Assembly (NCBI GenBank): GCA_013204985.1 | Contig: JABMLG010000003.1 | Location: 372,001 to 436,000, forward strand | Length of the DNA stretch: 64,000 bases | Origin: Microbacteriaceae bacterium VKM Ac-2855 | GTDB lineage: Bacteria; Actinomycetota; Actinomycetes; Actinomycetales; Microbacteriaceae | Direction of reading: 5' to 3' | Shown: piece after piece, positions 17,146 to 26,244 of the stretch | Layout of the letters: each line of letters begins with the position of its first letter | Position numbering within the stretch: position 1 is the first letter of the stretch | Notes under the pieces: generated by a model | The model's input: only the letters and a program-made list of their open reading frames with translations | Told to the model about the DNA's origin: nothing | The model's database searches: none | Position numbers and translations under genes: made by a program

Positions 17146-17934
17146 ATGGCCTCTCTCGACATCGCCGGCAACGTGGTCCGGTACGACGAATACGGAGAGG
17201 CGGGGTCACCCCTGCTGATTTTGGTGCACGGACTCATGGGCGACGCGTCCAGCGTCGCGACGCTCGCCGAACGCCTCGCGGGTCGGTTCCACGTGGTCGC
17301 ACCGGATGCGTTGGGGCACGGCCGGTCATCCCGCCCGGTCGGCTTCACCCTCGCTGATCAGGGCGACATGCTCAACGGGCTGATCGCCGAGCTCGGCGCC
17401 GAGTCCGCCGTGCTGGTCGGCATCTCGATGGGGTCGTATCTGGTCGCCGAGGCCGCGATCCGGGAGCCTTCCCGCACCGAGCGACTCGTGCTCATCGTCG
17501 GAAAGGCGCACGGAACCACCTCGTCCTCGGCCGCCTACGCGGCTCGACGCGGGGTCGACCTCAGTACCCTCTCGCCCGAGGAGATGCTGGCCCTGATGTC
17601 CGAAGCCGTCTGGTCGCCGCACACTCCGGTCGAGAATCGCGGCGCGCTTCTCGCCGCGATGGCGGGCCGACAAGTCGTGCTGACCTCGGCTGAGCAGGCT
17701 GCGGTCGAACGCTCCCTCGCCGACTTCGACCTGCGACCGGGTCTGCCGTCGATCACCGCTCCCACGCTCGTGGTCTCGGGTGCCGGCGACGGGCTGAACC
17801 CTCCCGAGGCGGGCCGGGAGCTCGCATCGTTCATCCCCGACGCCCGGTTCGAGGTGTACGAGCACTCCGCCCACATGCTCGCGTACGAGGAGACGGACCG
17901 GCTCGTCGCCGACATCCTCGACTTCACCGCCTGA
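17146..17934 (+). CDS. Alpha/beta-fold hydrolase
   Basis: Protein of 262 residues with a complete catalytic triad: nucleophile elbow GISMGS (S94), Asp in SGAGDG (D215) and His in EHSAHM (H243), plus the oxyanion strand LLILVHGLMGD. The family includes esterases, haloperoxidase-like enzymes and C-C hydrolases; the substrate cannot be told from sequence. The gene starts 25 bases after the HxlR gene on the same strand and may be co-transcribed with the VOC/HxlR pair. The strong hairpin at 17942-17979 closes the unit. Confidence 0.88.
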   Translation: MASLDIAGNVVRYDEYGEAGSPLLILVHGLMGDASSVATLAERLAGRFHVVAPDALGHGRSSRPVGFTLADQGDMLNGLIAELGAESAVLVGISMGSYLVAEAAIREPSRTERLVLIVGKAHGTTSSSAAYAARRGVDLSTLSPEEMLALMSEAVWSPHTPVENRGALLAAMAGRQVVLTSAEQAAVERSLADFDLRPGLPSITAPTLVVSGAGDGLNPPEAGRELASFIPDARFEVYEHSAHMLAYEETDRLVADILDFTA

Positions 17935-17941
17935 CGACGAA

Positions 17942-17979
17942 GGTCCGTCCGGCTGAGCCGAGGCTCAACCGGACGGACC
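17942..17979. terminator. Bidirectional terminator hairpin
   Basis: GGTCCGTCCGG (17942-17952) pairs with CCGGACGGACC (17969-17979); the interior TGAGCC/GGCTCA continues the stem across one mismatch, leaving a 2-base turn. It lies between the convergent hydrolase and subtilase genes and is likely used from both sides. Confidence 0.85.
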
Positions 17980-18006
17980 CTGGCGTTACGCCCGCGAGAT
18001 CGTCGG

Positions 18007-21000
18007 CTACTTCACCGTGATCTTCGTCGTCTCCAACGGAACCGCGCGCAACGCATCCGATCGGAGCGAGGCCCCGGTCGTCCACGAGCCCTTCGCGAGA
18101 CCGCGCAACGTGTAGTCGAAGCTCACGGTGCCACCGGCCGTCGGCGGCGCCGTGGTCACGGCCACCTCGTCACCCGAGACCGGCAGCGGCGACAGCGTGG
18201 CGCCGCTGGTGCCGTCGCGGTTCTCTGCGCCGGTGAGCACACCGGCTCCCGCATCGCCCACCGCGTCGGCGCCGTAGTTGAACCACGCGCCTTCCGTGCC
18301 GCCGAGCTCGATCCAGGTCTGGAACGAGTTGACGGCGTTGCCGCTCCACGTCGGGACCCGGTCGTAGTCGACGATCAGCCAGCTGGTGACACCGTCGGTG
18401 AGGGTTCCCACCCGGATTCCGCCGTCGGCCGGAGCGTTCTCCGGGTTCAGGTCGGTCCACAGCGGCGCGAGCACGTTGTTCGGTGCGGTCGGGTTCGGGA
18501 CGCCGTTCGGCTCGAAGAGCACGTCACCCGTTCCGCCGCCGCCGACCACCACATAGCCGTTCGAGACGACACCGATGCTGGTGTAGGTCTCGGAGCCGTA
18601 GAGGAACGACGGAACGGTGAAGTTCAGGATCTGCTCATCGGTCAGCGCGGTCGGTGCGATCCCGAACTCGCTCAACGGCAGGTATCCGCCGCCGGGCGAG
18701 GTACCCGGTTCGATCGTCGCGACCGAGGTGATCGCCGGTGCCAGCGCCGGGGCGAGGGTACCGCTCCACTTCGCTCCGAGGATCGACTTCTTGGCGGGCG
18801 CGGTCACCGAACGCGTCTGCAGCAGCGGGTTCGAGGCCACGTCGATCGTCGCCTCCACCGGAACCGGCAGATAGTTCGACGCGGCGACCGTGCAGGTCGT
18901 GGTCGCGCCGCGGGCGATCGTGGTCGGGGCGCACGACTGGGTCAGCGAGATCTCGGCCTCTCCGACATTCGCGGCCACCGGGAGCACCACGGCGTTCTTT
19001 CCCGTGCCCGTCGCGGTGATCGTGATCTGGCCCTCGTGCCAACCGTCCTCGGCATCGAGCCCGTCCAGCAGCACGGTCAGGTCGCGGGAGGCGCCGGCGG
19101 CGAGCGAGAAGCGCGCCGGGAGCACCGTGATCCGCAGACCCGCCTCGTTCGTCGCCGAGACGCGGAACGACTGCGACGAGCCGCTCACGTTCGTGACGGT
19201 GCGGGTGGTCGAGATCGCGCCGGGCAGCGGATCCACGTAGACGCTCGGGATGTTGAGGTCGACGCGGTTGAGTTCATCCGTGGCACTGGCCGCGAAGTCG
19301 GCCGCACTCTCGCTGATGGTCAGCACGGGAGCGACGGCGCGATCGGCGCGGATGGAGCCCGCACCGCGATCGAAGACGCCCGCATCCGAGCCGTCGACGT
19401 TCACGACGTCCTGCAGGGAGGAGGTCATCAACGCGGACTTGATCTGGCCGGGTGTCCAACTCGGATGAGCGGCCTTGACCAGGAGGGAGACGCCCGCGGC
19501 GTGCGGGGCCGACATCGAGGTGCCGGCGATGGCCTGGTAGAGCTCACCGGCCGGACCACTCGCGACGTCGATCGGCGTGGGCGTGTTGCCCGCGAGGATC
19601 TGCACGCCGGGAGCGGTGATATCGGGCTTGAGGAAGTCGCCGATCGGACCGCGCGAGCTGAAGCCCGCCATCACGTCACCCTGCGACACCGTCGCCTCGC
19701 CCTGTGCCCACGTCGCCGTGACGCCGGGGTGGTCTCCGAGGTAGGCGAGCAGATCGTCGTTCGGCCCTTCGAGGTGGATGGCGGGGAGGAAGTGGTTGTC
19801 GGTCTCCACGTCGGAGGCGGTCGGGTTCGCCAGGATCATGCCGGCGGCCCCGCCCTGGGCGGCGTTGAAGCCCTTCTCGACGCGGCCGTTGCCGCCGCGG
19901 AGGCAGACGACGACCTGACCGGTCACGGATCCGGCCGCGAACGGAGCCTCGCAGAGCTCGCCGCCCGTGTACCCGGGGACAGCCGTGGCGAGCACGACCG
20001 GAGTGTCGGTGACGCCGGCCGTGATGGTGGTGCCCTCCTTGACGAAGGTGGCGCCATCGCTCGAGGTGAGCTCGAGGGTCGAGGTGTAGGAGCGATCGAA
20101 CGTGGAGGCGCCGACCGTGGTGGTCCACGGGCTCGCGTGATCGGCCGTCGAGGCGCCGGGGCCGGAGTTGCCGGCCGAGGAGTTCACGGTGATCCCGGCC
20201 GCGAACGCGTCGAGGAAGGCGATCTCCGTGGCGTCGTACGGGTCGGCGCTGCCGCTGATGGAGTAGTTGATCACGTCGACGCCGTCGAGCACCGACTGGC
20301 CGATCGCCGCGACGAGGTCGCCGGTGAATCCACCGCTGGGGCCGAGGGCGCGGTACGCGATGACGGAGGCGCCGGGTGCGACGCCGCTGATCGCGCCGCG
20401 GTCGACGCCGAAGATGGGGGAGGAGTCGACGGCGCTGCCGGCCGTGGTGGTCGCGGTGTGCGTACCGTGTCCTTCGGCGTCGCGGGCCGAGCACGCGGTC
20501 TCGGAGCAGTAGGCCTCAGGCCCGGGGCTGCCGGCTGCCGAGATGTAGGTGTCGAGGAAGGCGTAGGCGCCGATCAGCTTGTCGTTGCAGGCGAAGGCCG
20601 GGCCGGTGCTTCCGTCGCCGAACTCGCAGGCCCAGGGGCCGCCGACCGGAGCGTCGATGCCGTTGTCGGCCAGCATCGGATGCTCGGGCCAGATCCCGGT
20701 GTCGATCACGCCGACGATCAGGCCTTCACCCGCCTTGGTCTGTCCGCCGAGGCTGGGCCAGACCGCATCCGCACCGATGAAGGTGCTCGCGTCGGCGTCG
20801 GGCGCCGGGTCGCCGATGGTGGCGGCCGTGGTGGTGGTCGCTGCGGCGGCGGTCGTCCTCGCGGTGGTCTCGGCTGCTGCCTGGTGCAGTTCGTTGCTCT
20901 GCACGGCGGCGACGCTGCCGAGGGCGAGGAGGTCCTTCGCGCGGTTCGCGGGGATCAGCATCGCGAATCCGCCGTACACCGTCGTATACGTCGAGAGCAG

Positions 21001-21426
21001 GGTCGCCGATGGGATCAGCCCGGTCGCCTCCGCCTGCGCGGCGGCGATCGCGTCGTTCACGTAGGCGGTGTACGCCGAGATGGCGCTGCTGCCCTTCGCG
21101 ATCGAGACCCCGGTGACGTCGGGGCTCGTCGCGGCGAAGCCCTCGATGCCGCCGGCGTAGGAGGCGACCGGGTCGACATCGACCTTGACCATCACGGGGG
21201 TGACCGCGGCGTCGGCCCGGGCGAGGAGATCCGGGTCGCTCTGCGCGAGGCGCCCGGTGGCCGATTTGGCGCCGGTCCCACCGCCACCGTCCGGGGTGAG
21301 GGCTGAGGCGGTGAACGATGACACGTCGACCTCCTCAGCGGATGCGGGGGTCGCGATCACTGCGGCGAGAACACTCGCTACGGCGACAAGCGCGATCCAA
21401 GAACGAGGACGACGAACGGAATTCAT
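18007..21426 (-). CDS. Secreted subtilisin-like serine protease (S8)
   Basis: Large exported protease of 1139 residues. From the ATG at 21426 (GAGGAG just upstream) there is a signal peptide ending near TPASAEE, an I9-type propeptide region, and the S8 domain with Asp in VGVIDTGIWPEHP (D242), His in EGHGTHTATT (H320) and Ser in GTSMSAPHAAG (S637). A protease-associated (PA) insert lies between His and Ser (about residues 490-570). After the catalytic domain come fibronectin-like and other beta-rich domains for roughly 400 residues. No LPXTG or membrane anchor is seen at the end, so it should be released. It resembles the cucumisin/lactocepin-type branch. It is transcribed toward the hydrolase and shares the terminator with it. 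Confidence 0.94.
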   Translation of the reverse strand: MNSVRRPRSWIALVAVASVLAAVIATPASAEEVDVSSFTASALTPDGGGGTGAKSATGRLAQSDPDLLARADAAVTPVMVKVDVDPVASYAGGIEGFAATSPDVTGVSIAKGSSAISAYTAYVNDAIAAAQAEATGLIPSATLLSTYTTVYGGFAMLIPANRAKDLLALGSVAAVQSNELHQAAAETTARTTAAAATTTTAATIGDPAPDADASTFIGADAVWPSLGGQTKAGEGLIVGVIDTGIWPEHPMLADNGIDAPVGGPWACEFGDGSTGPAFACNDKLIGAYAFLDTYISAAGSPGPEAYCSETACSARDAEGHGTHTATTTAGSAVDSSPIFGVDRGAISGVAPGASVIAYRALGPSGGFTGDLVAAIGQSVLDGVDVINYSISGSADPYDATEIAFLDAFAAGITVNSSAGNSGPGASTADHASPWTTTVGASTFDRSYTSTLELTSSDGATFVKEGTTITAGVTDTPVVLATAVPGYTGGELCEAPFAAGSVTGQVVVCLRGGNGRVEKGFNAAQGGAAGMILANPTASDVETDNHFLPAIHLEGPNDDLLAYLGDHPGVTATWAQGEATVSQGDVMAGFSSRGPIGDFLKPDITAPGVQILAGNTPTPIDVASGPAGELYQAIAGTSMSAPHAAGVSLLVKAAHPSWTPGQIKSALMTSSLQDVVNVDGSDAGVFDRGAGSIRADRAVAPVLTISESAADFAASATDELNRVDLNIPSVYVDPLPGAISTTRTVTNVSGSSQSFRVSATNEAGLRITVLPARFSLAAGASRDLTVLLDGLDAEDGWHEGQITITATGTGKNAVVLPVAANVGEAEISLTQSCAPTTIARGATTTCTVAASNYLPVPVEATIDVASNPLLQTRSVTAPAKKSILGAKWSGTLAPALAPAITSVATIEPGTSPGGGYLPLSEFGIAPTALTDEQILNFTVPSFLYGSETYTSIGVVSNGYVVVGGGGTGDVLFEPNGVPNPTAPNNVLAPLWTDLNPENAPADGGIRVGTLTDGVTSWLIVDYDRVPTWSGNAVNSFQTWIELGGTEGAWFNYGADAVGDAGAGVLTGAENRDGTSGATLSPLPVSGDEVAVTTAPPTAGGTVSFDYTLRGLAKGSWTTGASLRSDALRAVPLETTKITVK

Positions 21427-21648
21427 AGCACTCCTCAGCACAGGCGGTGCACTCGGATGTCCGCGACAGGAATCTGGCACGTGTTTCGCACACTAATGCG
21501 CAAACGCTCAATAGGAAAGGGTGGAAAGAGGGGCTATTCACGGCTCGCTACAAGGCATCTGCAATCCTGCGAGCGATCGACGCCAGGGCGCGCGAGACCC
21601 TCCCGAACGGGTCGGAAACGCTCGGAAGGGTCAGCCGAACGAGATCGC

Positions 21649-22452
21649 TCACCCGCAGTACTCGCTGACCGGCGTGTCCTGGTGGTTCACGGTGATCGAG
21701 TGGACCGTGCTCGAATCGGTGTAGACCGCGAACGTGATGTACACCCCCGCGCCGTTCGAGACCGCGAAGTAGTCGACACCGTCACCGTAGCTGCCGGTGC
21801 GCTCGATGTCGGGATAGGCCGCGAGCATCTCGGCCAGACTCGAGCCCATGCCGATACCGGCACGGGTCCGCGGGCCGGTCACCGCGGATCCCTGATTCAG
21901 GTTCAACCCGATCGTCCCGATCACATCGGCGTTCGCTGCCGTCGGGTCCGGGGCGAGAACCATTTCGCCGTACACCGATCCATCCGTAACGAAGAATCGT
22001 GCCGGGCACTCGTCGGCGCTTGTACCGCTCAACGCGTACGGAGTCGCCTGCAGAACCGTCGCCGTTTCGGCGATCGAACCGCCGAAGGAGACGGGACCGA
22101 CCCCGTCGAAGTCGATCGTCCACGTGTCGGGATCACTCGGGTCCAGCGTCGGTGTCGGCGCGGGCGCCACGATGATCGGCGTGGGCTCGATGGTCGGCGT
22201 GGGCACCGGGGTCGAGGTGGGCGAAGGCGTAGGCGCTACGCTCGCGGGCGGTGCGGCGACCGGGAACGGGAATACTCCTGTCAACGCGATCGCCACGCCG
22301 CCGGACGAGACCAGCAGCGCCGCGACGATCAGGCCGATCAAGAAGGAAGCTCGGCGTCGACGCGAGGGAGCTGGCTCGGTGCGGCTGACTTCGGCGAGCA
22401 TCCGCCGGATGGCAAGGTCGCGTTCGGGATCGAAGATCGGCTTCTCGGTCAT
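21649..22452 (-). CDS. Single-pass membrane protein, probable partner of the adjacent sigma factor
   Basis: Protein of 267 residues: a short cytoplasmic N-terminus (MTEKPIFDPERDLAIRRML), a basic patch RRRRASFL, one membrane span (about residues 38-60), a long Pro/Thr linker and an extracytoplasmic domain ending VSEYCG with two Cys in the outer part (DECPARFF and the C-terminal YCG). Its start overlaps the stop of the sigma factor gene by 4 bases. Position and topology suggest an anti-sigma or sensor role, but the short cytoplasmic part lacks a recognisable zinc-anti-sigma HxxxCxxC motif, so the function is inferred from context only. Confidence 0.75.
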   Translation of the reverse strand: MTEKPIFDPERDLAIRRMLAEVSRTEPAPSRRRRASFLIGLIVAALLVSSGGVAIALTGVFPFPVAAPPASVAPTPSPTSTPVPTPTIEPTPIIVAPAPTPTLDPSDPDTWTIDFDGVGPVSFGGSIAETATVLQATPYALSGTSADECPARFFVTDGSVYGEMVLAPDPTAANADVIGTIGLNLNQGSAVTGPRTRAGIGMGSSLAEMLAAYPDIERTGSYGDGVDYFAVSNGAGVYITFAVYTDSSTVHSITVNHQDTPVSEYCG

Positions 22453-23054
22453 CGTGCACCTCCAGCGGCGGTTGCGTCATCGGCGGCATCGATCGCGAGA
22501 GCGTCGATCAGCCCCGCGAGCTTCTTCTTGGCCCGCGAGAGTCGCGACTTCACGGTGCCTACGGGAACCCCCAGAGCGGCGGCGGCTTCTGCATCCGACA
22601 TCTCGGCGACGACGCAGAGCGAGAGCACATCCTGGTCTCGGACCGGGAGGTCCCGGAAGGCCACGCGGATGGCCGCGCGGTGCACCTCCGAGTCGATCCG
22701 ATCATTCACTTCGCCGGAGAAGTCGTCATGTGCGTTCTGATGCGGAAGGCGATTCATCGCTTCGCGGTGGCGTCGCCGCGATCGGGCGAGATTACTCGCG
22801 ACATAGTTCGTGCTGGCGAGCAGCCAGGCGAGAGGCGAACCGTTGACGATCCGGATCGATGCGTGCTTCCGCCAGGACTCCAGGAACACCAGTGCCGTGA
22901 TGTCCTCCGCATCCTGCACCATGTTCGTATGGCGCAGGGCGTGCCAGAACACGCGGTCGCGGAACTCCGTGTACATGTGGGCGAAGGCCGTCGGGTCGCC
23001 GAGTCGTAACGCCTGATCGCCCGGCGGGGCCTCGCGAGCCAGTGGTGTCGTCAT
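22449..23054 (-). CDS. ECF-type RNA polymerase sigma factor
   Basis: Sigma-70 family factor of 201 residues with region 2 (HMYTEFRDRVFWHALRHTNMVQDAEDITALVFLESWRK) and region 4 (LPVRDQDVLSLCVVAEMSDAEAAAALGVPVGTVKSRLSRAKKKL) and no regions 1 or 3, as in ECF factors. The ATG at 23054 was chosen over one 36 bases upstream because the conserved part starts there. The following gene overlaps it (ATGA) and encodes a membrane protein, the usual sigma/regulator arrangement. Divergent from the LCP gene at 23290. The signal sensed is not evident. Confidence 0.92.
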   Translation of the reverse strand: MTTPLAREAPPGDQALRLGDPTAFAHMYTEFRDRVFWHALRHTNMVQDAEDITALVFLESWRKHASIRIVNGSPLAWLLASTNYVASNLARSRRRHREAMNRLPHQNAHDDFSGEVNDRIDSEVHRAAIRVAFRDLPVRDQDVLSLCVVAEMSDAEAAAALGVPVGTVKSRLSRAKKKLAGLIDALAIDAADDATAAGGAR

Positions 23055-23289
23055 AACCGTTAAGTGTCCGATGGGTCGGAATCGTTCCATTCCCGATGCC
23101 GACGGCGCCGGTGCAGGAGGCTCCCCGACCGTAACCTGCGCGAAACGTCAGGATCAACGGACGGAGGGTACCCTGGGGGCGCGGCCGACGCGTGTCGCTT
23201 TCGAGTCGATGGCCGGAACAGGTTCCGTCGTCTCCGCTCCGGTCCACCGATCCCCCCGGTCGACCGCACCCGCCGACGAGAGGACACGG

Positions 23290-24630
23290 ATGCGCCGCAC
23301 AACGGTCGACTCCGCCGACGCCCCTTCCGCCCACCCGCAACCGTACGTGCGTCACGGTCGGCAGAAGCGTTTCAGTCTCGCGCGCACGATCGGCCGAACC
23401 GTCGCCGCCGTCGCCGGCGTGGGCGTGGTTGCGAGCGTCTCGGTCGTCGCCGTCGCCGCGAGCATGCTGGTCTCGAGCGCCCAGCCCTCCGTCGACCTGC
23501 ATCCGGCGGCGGTCGGCTCCTCCGTTCAGGCGGCCGCCGAGATCCCGTCGATCGGCGAGATGGAGGGCGGCTTCAACCTGCTCATCGTCGGCAGCGATTC
23601 GCGCGAGGGCCAGGGCGAGATCGGCTTCGGCGACCCGCAGGAGGAGACCGCCGTCCTCAACGACGTGACCATGCTGATGCACGTCTCCGAGGACCACAAG
23701 AACGTCTCGGTGATCAGCTTCCCCCGCGACACCTACGTCGACATCCCCAGCTGCGTGAACCCGAAGACCGGCGAGGCGACCGGCGGGAGCTACGGCACCA
23801 AGATCAACGAGGCCCTCGGCCAGGGTGGTCTCGGCTGCGTCGCCGCGACGATCGAACAGCTGATGGGCATCCGGGTCGACTATGGCGCGGTGGTGCAGTT
23901 CAACGGAGTGATCGAGATGTCGAACGCTGTCGGCGGCGTCGAGGTCTGCGTCGCGACCGAGATCGACGACGACTACACGAACACGCATCTGGAGCCCGGT
24001 ACGCACACGCTTCAGGGCATGGCGGCGCTGCAGTTCCTCCGCTCGCGCCACGGCGTGGGCGACGGCAGCGACCTGACCCGCATCAGCAATCAGCAGGTCT
24101 TCCTCTCGTCGCTGGTGCGCAAGGTGAAGAGCGCCGAGACGCTCACGAACATCGGCACGCTGTACGGTCTCGCGCGGGCGACCCTCGGCAACATGGTGCT
24201 GTCGAACGAGCTGAACAACCTCAACACCATCGTGCAGATCGGCAGCGCACTGAAGGACGTCGACATCGCGGACGTGGTGTTCGTGCAGTACCCGACCTTC
24301 CTCGACTCCGGCGGAGTCGTTCCGGATACGGCGTCGGCGGCGATCCTCGCCAGCGCGTTGCAGAACGATCAGCCGCTCGCGCTGAGCGGCACCACCGGTC
24401 AGGGCGCCACGGTCGACCCGGCCGCTACCCCGGCAGAGGCCGCCGTTCCCGTCGAGCCGGCGGCTCCCGTGGATCCGACAGCGGATCCCGTCGCCACCGA
24501 CCCGGCCGCCACCGATCCCGCTGCCTCGGTTCCCGTGACTCCTACGGATGCTTCCAAGGTTGCTCTGCCAAACTCCGTAACCGGCCAGAGCGCCGACCAG
24601 CAGACCTGCTCCGTCGGTTTCTTCGGCTGA
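23290..24630 (+). CDS. LytR-CpsA-Psr (LCP) family protein, first of two
   Basis: Membrane-anchored LCP phosphotransferase of 446 residues, expected to attach undecaprenyl-linked cell-wall glycopolymers to peptidoglycan outside the membrane. Seen: basic cytoplasmic N-terminus, one membrane span (about residues 35-60), then the LCP core with NLLIVGSDSRE, LNDVTMLMHVS, VISFPRDTYVDIPSC and LQFLRSRHGVGDGSDLTRI. The conserved Arg/Asp residues of these motifs bind the polyprenyl pyrophosphate. The tail is Ala/Pro/Thr-rich and ends with a Cys-containing QTCSVGF. The start at 23290 has AGAGGA upstream. The adjacent gene is a close paralogue. Confidence 0.92.
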   Translation: MRRTTVDSADAPSAHPQPYVRHGRQKRFSLARTIGRTVAAVAGVGVVASVSVVAVAASMLVSSAQPSVDLHPAAVGSSVQAAAEIPSIGEMEGGFNLLIVGSDSREGQGEIGFGDPQEETAVLNDVTMLMHVSEDHKNVSVISFPRDTYVDIPSCVNPKTGEATGGSYGTKINEALGQGGLGCVAATIEQLMGIRVDYGAVVQFNGVIEMSNAVGGVEVCVATEIDDDYTNTHLEPGTHTLQGMAALQFLRSRHGVGDGSDLTRISNQQVFLSSLVRKVKSAETLTNIGTLYGLARATLGNMVLSNELNNLNTIVQIGSALKDVDIADVVFVQYPTFLDSGGVVPDTASAAILASALQNDQPLALSGTTGQGATVDPAATPAEAAVPVEPAAPVDPTADPVATDPAATDPAASVPVTPTDASKVALPNSVTGQSADQQTCSVGFFG

Positions 24631-24726
24631 TACGCTCCGTCACCTGAGGCGGAGGTCGCCCGTGCCCGCGCACGAGGCGATGGTCCGGAGTACCGCCGTC
24701 GTGGCGCGAGAGAGAGTACGACCCCG

Positions 24727-26001
24727 ATGAGCGAACCCACCGGCTCGCGGCGGACGGCCGCACGACACGGCCGACTCCGCCGCCGAAGCGGACTCCGCAC
24801 GATCGCGAAGGTCCTCGCCGCCTGCGTCGGAGTCGGCGTGATCAGCACGGTCGCGATCGTCGCGATCGCCGTATCGATGCTCGTCGGCAGCGCCCAGCCC
24901 TCCGTCGACCTCGACGTCGATTCCAGTGGCTCGCCGATCGCGGTGCCCGAGATCGGCGCGATCGAGGGTGGTGTCAACATCCTGCTGGCCGGCAGCGACA
25001 GTGCCCAGGGGTCGGCCGACGGCGCGTTCGGCGAACGCGGCGAGAACCTCAACGACGTCACGATGCTGATGCACATCTCGGCGGATCACCAGACCGTCGA
25101 GGTGATCAGCTTCCCGCGCGACATGTACGTGCCGATCCCGTCCTGCACCGACCCGACGACCGGCACGGTGTCGAGCGCCTCGAGTTCGCAGAAGATCAAC
25201 ACGTCCCTCAGCTACGGCGGCCTCGCCTGCACCGTCGCCACCGTCGAGCAGCTGACCGGACTGGAGATCCCGTACGCCGCCCTGATCCAGTTCGACGGTG
25301 TCATCGAGATGTCGAACGCCGTCGGCGGAGTCGACGTCTGCGTCGCCTCCGCGATCGAAGACAACTACACGGGGCTCGAGCTCGATGCCGGTGTGCACAA
25401 TCTCGTCGGCGCTCAGGCGCTCGCGTTCCTCCGCACGCGGCACGGGGTAGGAGACGGCAGCGACCTGACCCGGATCTCAAGCCAGCAGGTCTACCTCTCG
25501 TCCCTCGTCCGCAAGATCAAGAGCGCCGAGACCCTCACCAACCCCGTCGCGCTTTACGGACTCGCGAAGGCCGCCTTGTCGAACATGCAGCTCTCGACCT
25601 CGCTGAACAACGTCAACACGATGGTGTCGATCGGGCTCGCGCTGCAGGATGTCGACCTGAACAGCGTGGTCTTCGTGCAGTATCCGAGTGTCGTCGACGG
25701 TGACGGGACCTACCCGGTGGAGGCCGCGGCGGCAACGTTGAACGCCGCCCTGAAGGCCGACCAGCCGATCGCGCTGACCGGAACGACCGGCGGCGGCTCG
25801 GAGGCGACGTCGACGCCGGATCCCGCGGCGACCACACCGGCCACCGAGGCGGCCCCGACCGATCCGACCGCTCCCGCCGCCGATCCGAACGCGACGACGG
25901 TTCCTGCGACGGACACCCCCGTTCCGATGTCGACCGATGTCGCGGGTCAGACGGCGGCGCAGGAGACCTGCACCGTGGGGCGCACGCTGGAGGACCAGTA
26001 G
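24727..26001 (+). CDS. LytR-CpsA-Psr (LCP) family protein, second of two
   Basis: LCP protein of 424 residues, closely similar in sequence and layout to the preceding gene: one N-terminal membrane span (IAKVLAACVGVGVISTVAIV), an AQPSVDLDV segment shared with its neighbour, core motifs VISFPRDMYVPIPSC and LAFLRTRHGVGDGSDLTRI, and a Pro/Thr/Ala tail ending ETCTVGR. A purine-rich GAGAGAG lies upstream of the ATG. The two genes look like a tandem duplication and are separated by 96 bases. Both could ligate different wall polymers or act redundantly. Confidence 0.92.
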   Translation: MSEPTGSRRTAARHGRLRRRSGLRTIAKVLAACVGVGVISTVAIVAIAVSMLVGSAQPSVDLDVDSSGSPIAVPEIGAIEGGVNILLAGSDSAQGSADGAFGERGENLNDVTMLMHISADHQTVEVISFPRDMYVPIPSCTDPTTGTVSSASSSQKINTSLSYGGLACTVATVEQLTGLEIPYAALIQFDGVIEMSNAVGGVDVCVASAIEDNYTGLELDAGVHNLVGAQALAFLRTRHGVGDGSDLTRISSQQVYLSSLVRKIKSAETLTNPVALYGLAKAALSNMQLSTSLNNVNTMVSIGLALQDVDLNSVVFVQYPSVVDGDGTYPVEAAAATLNAALKADQPIALTGTTGGGSEATSTPDPAATTPATEAAPTDPTAPAADPNATTVPATDTPVPMSTDVAGQTAAQETCTVGRTLEDQ

Positions 26002-26074
26002 CGCCGTCGCGTGTCACGACGTGTCTTCTGATTCGGTTATGCTGGTCGTCGTGCGTTCGCGAAGCGGATGCTCG

Positions 26075-26165
26075 GGAGACGTCGCATAGTTCGGCCTAGT
26101 GCACCACCCTGCTAAGGTGGAGAACCCTTTATTGGGTTCCGTGGGTTCAAATCCCACCGTCTCCG
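26075..26165 (+). tRNA. tRNA-Ser (anticodon GCT)
   Basis: A 91-base class II tRNA: acceptor stem GGAGACG/CGTCTCC with discriminator G, anticodon stem CCACC/GGTGG around loop CTGCTAA (anticodon GCT, reads AGC/AGU), a long variable arm with AACCC/GGGTT, and T-arm GTGGGTTCAAATCCCAC. CCA is not encoded. The long variable arm and anticodon both indicate serine. Confidence 0.97.
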
Positions 26166-26174
26166 CACCTCCAC

Positions 26175-26220
26175 GAAAGGCCCCCCGATCCGCACCACGA
26201 TGCGGATCGGGGGGCCTTTC
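26175..26220 (+). terminator. Strong hairpin after tRNA-Ser
   Basis: A perfect 20-bp stem (26175-26194 with 26201-26220; begins GAAAGGCCCCCC, ends GGGGGGCCTTTC) with a 6-base loop starts 9 bases after the tRNA. It also faces the 3' end of the convergent aminotransferase gene and could stop both transcripts. Confidence 0.9.
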
Positions 26221-26244
26221 GCCGTCCCTGGTCGTCGCCGACGC

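Noticed and set aside
23060-23090. A possible self-regulated ECF promoter (GGAAC and CGGAC on the minus strand) before the sigma factor
   Set aside because: The two boxes are only 13 bases apart, too close for a usual ECF promoter.
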